A DNA stretch of 5,110 nucleotides from Dysgonamonadaceae bacterium (lineage in GTDB: Bacteria; Bacteroidota; Bacteroidia; Bacteroidales; Azobacteroidaceae). This document shows, in pieces, positions 1-5,110 of the stretch. The notes under the pieces were generated by a model. The model was not told the origin of the DNA. It saw only the letters and a list, made by a program, of their open reading frames with translations, and did not search any database. The position numbers were made by a program, and so were the translations under genes. The stretch is taken from assembly GCA_031287395.1 (NCBI GenBank), contig JAITTA010000033.1:1-5110 (forward strand). The letters are read 5' to 3'. Each line of letters begins with the position of its first letter. The first letter of the stretch is position 1.

Positions 1-1084
1 TTTTATCAGCCACATCCGGCGCTGTTGATTCTCCGAATTCCGCTTTTGATTCCCGGCCCATGGCGAAATCCGCTCCGGCAAGGACTCCGATTGTCCCGTC
101 TCCGGTACAATCGGCAAACAGAGGCGCCTTGAAAATCAATTCTTCTCCGGTTTCAATGTTTTTAGCGGTGACGGATTCAATGGAATGATTGTTTTTTTTG
201 ACTTCAAAGGCATAATAATTCATAAATTGACTGATATTCGGTTCCGCATCGATGACTTGTTTTTTCTTATCATCTTCATAAGTACTTCCGGGTTTAGCGT
301 TTCCTCCTTTTTCCGGGCTGATTTCTTTGACGATTCCTCCCAATTCCGGATATGGAGTAAGGTTAATGCGTCCTCCGAGGTGTACGCGTACCTCAGAACT
401 ATTATTTCCGCCCCAAACAGGCCGGTCGTGTATCAGAGCGACTTTCAGGCCCAAACGGGCTGCGGATGTGGCGGCACAGATCCCGGCAACGCCTCCGCCA
501 ATGACTACAAAATCGAATTTTCCGGTATCTTTTGGCTTAATTCCTGTTTGTCGATACCGGAACACAGCCAGGTCTTCTCCTTCATCCGGGGGCGTAATCG
601 TTGCATCCGGAGTAAAGTATATGGCATCACACCGTCCGTTAAAACCTGTGAGGTCATGCAAAGAGATAGATACTTTATGGTTTTTAATATTTACAATACC
701 GGCCTTTTGCCAAAACCATCCTTTTCCGGTATTTCCAAAAGTAACAGGGACTGCCTGGCCGTCGATCAATACCTGAAATTTTCCGGGGCCTTCTTTATCA
801 GTCCAGGGAGAAGTCCAGTTATAGGTACGGACAAACATGTAGTAAGCGCCGCTACCCGGAAATTCTATGGTTGTCGATGCATCGGAAACTTGTTTACCCA
901 TACCGTGAGCCATCAGGTAGGGAGAACCCATCAGGTTCATAAACTGTTGATCGACAACCCATCCCCCTTTGGTGGTAAAACTTTCGGCTTCAACCCACAC
1001 ATCGCTCTTCGTTGTTGAACAACTTGTTCCTGATAGACAATATAAAATACTGATTATCAAATAATAATAAAAATTTTTCTTCAT
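1..1084 (-). CDS. FAD-dependent oxidoreductase with N-terminal carbohydrate-binding-like domain, predicted lipoprotein (3' end cut by window edge)
   Basis: The reading frame is open from an ATG at 1084 to the left edge, giving 361 visible residues without a stop; the C-terminus lies outside. Residues 1-22 form an export signal: basic MKKN, a hydrophobic stretch (YYYLIISILYCL), then SGTSC with Cys22 as the likely lipidated residue, although the lipobox has Gly rather than Leu at -3. Residues about 29-160 (starting VWVEAESF, ending DAIYFTPD) look like a beta-sandwich of the CBM/golvesin-like type often placed before catalytic domains. A short linker leads to an FAD-binding Rossmann fold at about 190: DFVVIGGGVAGICAA contains GxGxxG (G196, G198, G201), followed by IHDRPVWGGNNSSEVRV (219-233) and ADCTGDGTIG (324-333). 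These motifs are typical of the FAD_oxidored family (PF12831), some members of which are annotated, probably wrongly, as xanthan lyase. The reaction is not established; a sugar or polyol oxidation in glycan breakdown is inferred from the susCD neighbours. No good Shine-Dalgarno sequence is present; the bases before the ATG are A-rich, as is usual in Bacteroidota. Family assignment is firm; the N-terminal domain call and lipidation are less so. Confidence 0.9.
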   Translation of the reverse strand, partial: MKKNFYYYLIISILYCLSGTSCSTTKSDVWVEAESFTTKGGWVVDQQFMNLMGSPYLMAHGMGKQVSDASTTIEFPGSGAYYMFVRTYNWTSPWTDKEGPGKFQVLIDGQAVPVTFGNTGKGWFWQKAGIVNIKNHKVSISLHDLTGFNGRCDAIYFTPDATITPPDEGEDLAVFRYRQTGIKPKDTGKFDFVVIGGGVAGICAATSAARLGLKVALIHDRPVWGGNNSSEVRVHLGGRINLTPYPELGGIVKEISPEKGGNAKPGSTYEDDKKKQVIDAEPNISQFMNYYAFEVKKNNHSIESVTAKNIETGEELIFKAPLFADCTGDGTIGVLAGADFAMGRESKAEFGESTAPDVADK

Positions 1085-1098
1085 GTTTTTTACATTTT

Positions 1099-1170
1099 TA
1101 CGTTTTAAGCTTTACGTTATATGACTTTTTCGTGCGTAAGCCAAACGTATAACGTAAAACTTAAAACGTA
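1099..1170 (-). repeat. Long imperfect inverted repeat (hairpin) between susD and the oxidoreductase gene
   Basis: Arms 1099-1121 and 1148-1170 are reverse complements over 23 positions with one exception, the pair 1110/1159 (C against A on the plus strand). In a minus-strand transcript this exception becomes a G-U wobble, so the RNA copied with the genes could pair over all 23 positions around a 26-base loop (1122-1147). The tetramer ACGT occurs five times here (1100, 1114, 1145, 1152, 1166) and AAGCTT lies at 1107-1112. The hairpin begins 5 bases after the susD stop and ends 14 bases before the oxidoreductase ATG. In the direction of transcription it is followed by A-rich sequence, not a U-tract, so it is not a standard intrinsic terminator. 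It could protect the 3' end of the susCD message, lower expression of the downstream gene, or be a dispersed REP/MITE-like intergenic repeat. The structure is read directly from the sequence; the function is unknown. Confidence 0.85.
1142..1149 (-). promoter_or_regulatory. Possible Bacteroidota -7 promoter element (TACGTTTG) for the oxidoreductase gene
   Basis: On the minus strand these bases read TACGTTTG, an exact match to the Bacteroidota -7 consensus TAnnTTTG. They lie 57 bases upstream of the oxidoreductase ATG and would place a transcript start near 1135, inside the loop of the inverted repeat. No clear TTTG -33 element is found at the expected distance upstream; only T-rich sequence (TTTTAAGTTTTACG) is there. 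The short consensus in AT-rich DNA can occur by chance, so this is a weak call. If real, the oxidoreductase could be expressed apart from susCD. Confidence 0.25.
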
Positions 1171-1175
1171 TAAGA

Positions 1176-2888
1176 TTAGTATCCCGGATTTTGTTTCAGG
1201 TTATCATTGATCAGAATATCTTTTGTCGGTATAGGCCATAAATACTGCCTGTCTTTATTGAACTGACGTTGTACCGTTATTTTAACCAGACCTTTATTGT
1301 ACATTCCGGAAAAATCGGCTACGCCGTCTTCGTCGATGGGTGGGGTTTCAGGGAAGAACCATCCCCCTGTTTTAACCACTTTGTCTCGTAAATCGACGGG
1401 GTCCAACATGGAATAATTAGGCAAATTTAATACTTTCTCGGCTAATTTCCAACGAATAATATCCATATATCGAAGATTTTCCCAAGCCAATTCCATCCGG
1501 CGTTCAATGCGGACGATTTGCCGTAATTTAGTCTGATTGGTTGTTGTTACAGCCGGATATTTTGTTGTAGCAGCTATATCGGCTTTATAAGCGCGGGCGC
1601 GGACCCGGTTTATGGCGTCCAGAACCGATTCATCAATCTCGTTCAATTCGATTTTAGCTTCGGCATACATTAACAAGACATCGGCATAACGCAGGATGAT
1701 TTTTTCAGGCGCGACATTCCACCCGTTTAGCAGCCAGGTTTCGTCCACTCCTTTTTTCCAGACCAAGCCATTGTAAGAGGCATATTGAGCCACCGCCCGG
1801 GTATCATTATTTGCAATTCTTCTGCCGGTGTTGTAGTTCATTACCTGCAAAGAATCCGGATGAGGTTGATAATCGATGCCCAGATGCGGTTTCCCAAATT
1901 CCACAATAGTTGCGGAACAACGGGGATCCCGGTTTTTGAACGGTTCATGAGGATCAAATAACGGCGATTCGTCGATAGGTAATCCGTCTGTACATAAAAA
2001 CGAGCAAAATAAATCCCAGGACGGATTCATAGCAGCCCAGCCGCCGCTATTACGGGGTACCATATTTTGGATGCCGAGGGTGATTTTATATTCGATCGAA
2101 CGGGGCATCCCAAAGATCGTTTCCTGGGATTGTTGCGTTGTCGTCAAGAATAGATTGGAAAAATCGCTGTGTAATTTATAAACATTCAAATCCATACAGG
2201 CTTTGGCTGCATTTTTTGCAGTCTGGAAATCGGACATATAGAGCGCTATCCGTGCTTTCATTCCATAAGCTGCACCTTTACTTACCTTTTTGACGGCGCT
2301 TCCGGTATAACTTTCCGGCAGATTCTGAGCGGCGAAGTCAAAATCTTCGTAAATAGATTTTAAGACTTCATTTTTGGAGGTGCGTGACATTTTGAATGCT
2401 TCGTCCAGCGATAGGGGAGCCGTATAGAAGATGACATCTCCGAAAAAGAATATCAGACGGGAATAGAAGCAGGCGCGCATAAACTTAACTTCAGCTTCAT
2501 ATCGTATCAACGTCTGTGCCGGGATTTTATTCGCCGAACGATTCAGATTATCCAACAGTGTATTCGCTCTACCGATTGCTTTGTATGTATTCAGCCAGAT
2601 GTTGGTGACAAGAAAGCTCCATTCTCCGTTGATGGTTCCTGCAGTAACGGGCGTCAGCGTTTCCCGGTAAATCCAGTCGTCGGTCCAGGAATCAGCTCCG
2701 GAATTATCACCGTTGCTAGCCGGGAAAAAAGAATCTTTATACAAGTCGTTGACGGACATATCAATTTCTTCCTGTGTGGAATACCAGGTCTCGGACGATC
2801 CTTCGGCTAACGGATTCAGATCCAGGTTGGCGCATGAGGTAAAGAACCCTGCCGCCAATATGTATATTATTACTTTATACCTTTTCAT
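1176..2888 (-). CDS. SusD/RagB-family surface glycan-binding lipoprotein
   Basis: This complete 570-residue protein has the usual SusD length. It starts at ATG 2888 with a lipoprotein signal, MKRYKVIIYILAAGFFTSC, making Cys19 the lipidated residue; the mature end begins CANLDLNP, the common C-x-x-LDLxP start of SusD proteins. The N-terminal SusD-like region (PF14322 type) includes ANTLLDNLNR and, around residues 130-150, EVKFMRACFYSRLIFFFGD, an alpha-helical TPR-like part. The C-terminal RagB/SusD region (PF07980 type) carries IILRYADVLLMYAEAK (397-412), RIERRMELAWENLRYMDIIRW (460-480) and the typical ending YLWPIPTKDILINDNLKQNPGY. Known SusD proteins sit on the outer surface as a lid over their SusC barrel and bind the ligand. 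The gene follows susC by 12 bases in the same direction, so the two are almost certainly cotranscribed. The bases before the start (TTCTAAAGACGT) show no strong Shine-Dalgarno sequence; the lipoprotein signal decides the start. The ligand cannot be predicted. Confidence 0.97.
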   Translation of the reverse strand: MKRYKVIIYILAAGFFTSCANLDLNPLAEGSSETWYSTQEEIDMSVNDLYKDSFFPASNGDNSGADSWTDDWIYRETLTPVTAGTINGEWSFLVTNIWLNTYKAIGRANTLLDNLNRSANKIPAQTLIRYEAEVKFMRACFYSRLIFFFGDVIFYTAPLSLDEAFKMSRTSKNEVLKSIYEDFDFAAQNLPESYTGSAVKKVSKGAAYGMKARIALYMSDFQTAKNAAKACMDLNVYKLHSDFSNLFLTTTQQSQETIFGMPRSIEYKITLGIQNMVPRNSGGWAAMNPSWDLFCSFLCTDGLPIDESPLFDPHEPFKNRDPRCSATIVEFGKPHLGIDYQPHPDSLQVMNYNTGRRIANNDTRAVAQYASYNGLVWKKGVDETWLLNGWNVAPEKIILRYADVLLMYAEAKIELNEIDESVLDAINRVRARAYKADIAATTKYPAVTTTNQTKLRQIVRIERRMELAWENLRYMDIIRWKLAEKVLNLPNYSMLDPVDLRDKVVKTGGWFFPETPPIDEDGVADFSGMYNKGLVKITVQRQFNKDRQYLWPIPTKDILINDNLKQNPGY

Positions 2889-2900
2889 ACGTCTTTAGAA

Positions 2901-5110
2901 TTAAAATTTAACAGAAATACCAAAAATACAAGAAGTCGTAATAGGATAACTGGAGCCTCCGTTTTCGGGGTCCCATCCTTTCGGATAATTGTTGATGGAA
3001 AATACGTCGGAAACACTGGCATAGACGCGTAAATTTTGTAATGTCAGTTTTTGAACCAGCGATTTTGGGAAAGTATATCCCAGGCTGATGTTTTTCAATC
3101 GTAAATAAGCTCCGTTAAACAACCAAAAATCAGACATGGCATAGTTATTCCCTTTATTTGATTCCGTCAGTCGAGGATATTTTGCAGTAAGATTTTGTTC
3201 TTCGGTATTGTATTTGCCGAAATAGTTGCCATCCAAAATGGACGGTACACCTCCCCAATTTTCCAGTAAAGGTTGGATCATCATGGTTCCCAGTCTTACA
3301 TTTTGTTTGCCGATCCCCTGGAATACCATACCAAAATCAAGATTTTGATAATTTAATCCGAGATTCAGTCCATAGGCGTATCTGGGTAAAGATCCTCCCA
3401 GCAAGACACGATCGTATTCCGGAGAAATTTTACCATCCGGAATTCCGTCGGGTCCGTTGATATCTTCATACTCTATATCTCCGACTTTTATACTTCCGCT
3501 GGTCTTTGCGGAATGATCCACTTGCTCCTGCGTCTGATATATTCCTTTCGCTTTGTATCCATACCATTCATTGAATTCGCTGTCTTTCTTTTTGACCTGA
3601 TCTCCAAGAAATTCGGTTCCTCCCAGGTCTCCCATAATAGACTTATAATCGGAAATATTGGCCGAAATATTGTACCTGACATCACCTATTTTATCGTGCC
3701 ATCCGATTTCCAAATCCCAACCGCTGGTATGCATTTTCCCGGTATTCTGATCCGGGTTGTCAAAACCCAAGTAGGTGGGAATTTGCAGGGCCAATAGCAT
3801 ATCCCGGGTCATTTTTTTATAATAATCAGCAGAAAACCGGAGACGGTTATTCAAAATGTTGGCATCGATTCCGACATCGTAAGTCTCTGTAGTTTCCCAG
3901 GTTATATTTTCGATTGCATACCTCCACTGGGCAGCGGCCTGACTGGGAATAATATTTGTTCCCTGATAAAACAGAGAAGTAGCAAACTGAATTGTTCCCT
4001 GGTAAGGGTAATTACCTATACGTTCGTTGCCCAATGAACCCCAGGAAGCTCTGAGTTTTAAAAACGAAAGAAAATCTTGTTTTTTCAAGAATTCTTCTTC
4101 GGAAATAACCCATCCCAATGATATGGAAGGGAAAGCTCCCCAACGGTAGCCGGCAGCAAAACGGGAAGAGCCGTCATACCGGATATTGGCCTGTAACAGG
4201 TATTTATTGTTGTAGTTGTACATCACTCTTCCAAACCAGGACTGATAGGCATTTTCATAGGCGTTGCCACTGTTGTCTCTCAGATCTTCCGGGCCGATAT
4301 TCAGATAGGGGTATTGCGTCAGAGTATATAACCCTCTCGAAGCTCCCAAATCTTCATTGAATGCGTAAAAACTCTCAAAACCTCCCAATAAATCCAGGCT
4401 ATGGGCGCCGAATGTTTTATTATAATTTACCAGAAACTGTGAAGTCCACCGGTAATTATCGTTTCTAACTTCATTCAGGCTGGTAGTAGAAGACCATTGC
4501 AGATACCCTCCCAACACTGTAGGATCGTCGGCTGTGTACCAGGGAACAGCAGTATGCCAGTTTTTTTGTTTTGTGAAGTTGAATGTAGGAGAAAAGATTC
4601 CTGAAATTTTCAAACCGGTGATTGGAGTGATGTCCAGGCCGATACGTCCGTTCAACTGATTATACCACGAGTGATTATAACCTCCCTGTTCGATTTGTCC
4701 GTAAATATTATTACCGGTTTTACCGTCGGCAATTCGTCCGTCTGTCCAGGTTGCAGCGTAAATAGGAGCTGCAATCCGGATGTTGTACATCGGATCCATA
4801 CTGGGTTGCTTGTCGATTGTTCTTTTGAAATTCACATCTACGTAAGCAGCCAGGTATTTATTAAATTTGAAATCGTTATTGATTCTTGCCGTAATACGTT
4901 CGTATGTACGGTGATTATACAGGGCATCGATTTGGTCGTAAATGAAAGAGGCAGAGCTACGGGCGTTTTCATTACCTCCGGATAGATTTAAAATATGTGT
5001 CTGACGGGGAGCACTTGATTTTATCATCAGGTTGGTCCAATCCGTAATAGGATATTTGTTTGGATTTTCGCGATTCAGTTGATAATAATTCTCAATCAGA
5101 TCTTTTGAAT
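2901..5110 (-). CDS. SusC/RagA-family TonB-linked outer-membrane transporter (5' end cut by window edge)
   Basis: The frame is open from the right edge to the stop at 2901, giving 735 complete codons. SusC proteins are about 1000 residues, so roughly 270-300 are missing: signal peptide, carboxypeptidase-regulatory-like domain and most or all of the plug. The ATG at 5027 is internal, because the family motif ITDWTNLMIKSSAPRQTH runs across it. The visible part is the beta-barrel. Family landmarks are LNLSGGNENARSS, ANIRYDGSSRF then GAFPSISLGWVISEEEF (from about residue 310), LKLRASWGSLGNERIGNYPY, an acidic loop DINGPDGIPDGK (about 550, where many SusC proteins have DxNxDGxID), LLGGSLPRYAYGLNLGLNYQ, LRLKNISLGYTFPKSLV and SVSDVFSINNYPKGWDPENG. 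It ends in GISVKF, with the terminal Phe typical of outer-membrane barrels recognised by the BAM machinery. It imports the ligand caught by the adjacent SusD protein, powered by TonB-ExbBD. The barrel has no frameshift or internal stop. The substrate is unknown. Confidence 0.97.
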   Translation of the reverse strand, partial: SKDLIENYYQLNRENPNKYPITDWTNLMIKSSAPRQTHILNLSGGNENARSSASFIYDQIDALYNHRTYERITARINNDFKFNKYLAAYVDVNFKRTIDKQPSMDPMYNIRIAAPIYAATWTDGRIADGKTGNNIYGQIEQGGYNHSWYNQLNGRIGLDITPITGLKISGIFSPTFNFTKQKNWHTAVPWYTADDPTVLGGYLQWSSTTSLNEVRNDNYRWTSQFLVNYNKTFGAHSLDLLGGFESFYAFNEDLGASRGLYTLTQYPYLNIGPEDLRDNSGNAYENAYQSWFGRVMYNYNNKYLLQANIRYDGSSRFAAGYRWGAFPSISLGWVISEEEFLKKQDFLSFLKLRASWGSLGNERIGNYPYQGTIQFATSLFYQGTNIIPSQAAAQWRYAIENITWETTETYDVGIDANILNNRLRFSADYYKKMTRDMLLALQIPTYLGFDNPDQNTGKMHTSGWDLEIGWHDKIGDVRYNISANISDYKSIMGDLGGTEFLGDQVKKKDSEFNEWYGYKAKGIYQTQEQVDHSAKTSGSIKVGDIEYEDINGPDGIPDGKISPEYDRVLLGGSLPRYAYGLNLGLNYQNLDFGMVFQGIGKQNVRLGTMMIQPLLENWGGVPSILDGNYFGKYNTEEQNLTAKYPRLTESNKGNNYAMSDFWLFNGAYLRLKNISLGYTFPKSLVQKLTLQNLRVYASVSDVFSINNYPKGWDPENGGSSYPITTSCIFGISVKF

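Noticed and set aside
185..1018. A 277-codon open frame on the plus strand, with a second overlapping one at 327-776
   Set aside because: Both lie antisense to the oxidoreductase gene, whose minus-strand translation has a signal peptide, GxGxxG and several family motifs. The plus-strand translations show no recognisable domain and look like random antisense frames.
1099..1170. Reading the inverted repeat as a rho-independent terminator of susCD
   Set aside because: The stem is AT-rich rather than GC-rich, the loop is 26 bases, and the sequence after it in the gene direction is A-rich with no U-tract.
2713..2898. A 61-codon plus-strand open frame over the 5' end of susD
   Set aside because: It is antisense to the susD signal peptide and mature N-terminus, which are clearly coding, and its translation has no recognisable features.
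3513..4985. Short plus-strand open frames at 3513-3797, 4118-4360 and 4671-4985, and a minus-strand one at 3488-3685
   Set aside because: All lie inside the susC coding sequence in other frames. Their translations have no family features, while the susC frame is continuous and rich in known motifs.
5025..5027. ATG at 5027 as the start of the susC gene
   Set aside because: The same frame stays open for 27 codons up to the right edge and encodes family-typical sequence (PITDWTNL) immediately before this Met, so it is an internal residue of a gene cut by the window.
1..5110. tRNA, rRNA, CRISPR array, insertion sequence or attachment site
   Set aside because: Coding sequence covers nearly the whole window, and the only gap (1085-1175) holds the inverted repeat. 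I saw no spaced direct repeats, transposase motifs or tRNA-like cloverleaf.

Overview
The window carries three genes in a row, all on the minus strand, so transcription runs from high to low coordinates. They are the 3' two thirds of a susC-type TonB-dependent outer-membrane transporter gene (2901 to the right edge), a complete susD-type surface lipoprotein gene (1176-2888), and the 5' part of a gene for an exported FAD-dependent oxidoreductase (left edge to 1084). A tandem susC-susD pair is the hallmark of a Bacteroidota polysaccharide utilisation locus (PUL). Together with the AT-rich, Shine-Dalgarno-poor gene starts and a TAnnTTTG-like promoter motif, this points to a member of Bacteroidota, most likely Bacteroidales. 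Genus cannot be decided from this sequence.

Layout from right to left: the susC fragment enters from the right edge with the reading frame open and lacks the signal peptide, the N-terminal carboxypeptidase-regulatory-like domain and the plug. It stops at 2901. The susD gene starts 12 bases later and has a lipoprotein signal. Next come 91 bases (1085-1175) without a gene, almost filled by a long imperfect inverted repeat (1099-1170) with 23-bp arms. The oxidoreductase gene then starts at 1084 and runs off the left edge. Its N-terminal part looks like a carbohydrate-binding beta-sandwich fused to an FAD-binding Rossmann domain.

Working model: SusD captures an oligosaccharide or other ligand at the cell surface and acts as the lid on the SusC barrel, which imports it with energy from TonB. 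The oxidoreductase, exported and probably lipid-anchored, would act on the same substrate or a fragment of it. The substrate cannot be read from the window: no glycoside hydrolase, polysaccharide lyase, sulfatase or regulator gene is visible. The most interesting non-coding element is the inverted repeat between susD and the oxidoreductase gene. The most interesting gene is the oxidoreductase, whose family has no firmly established reaction that I know of.
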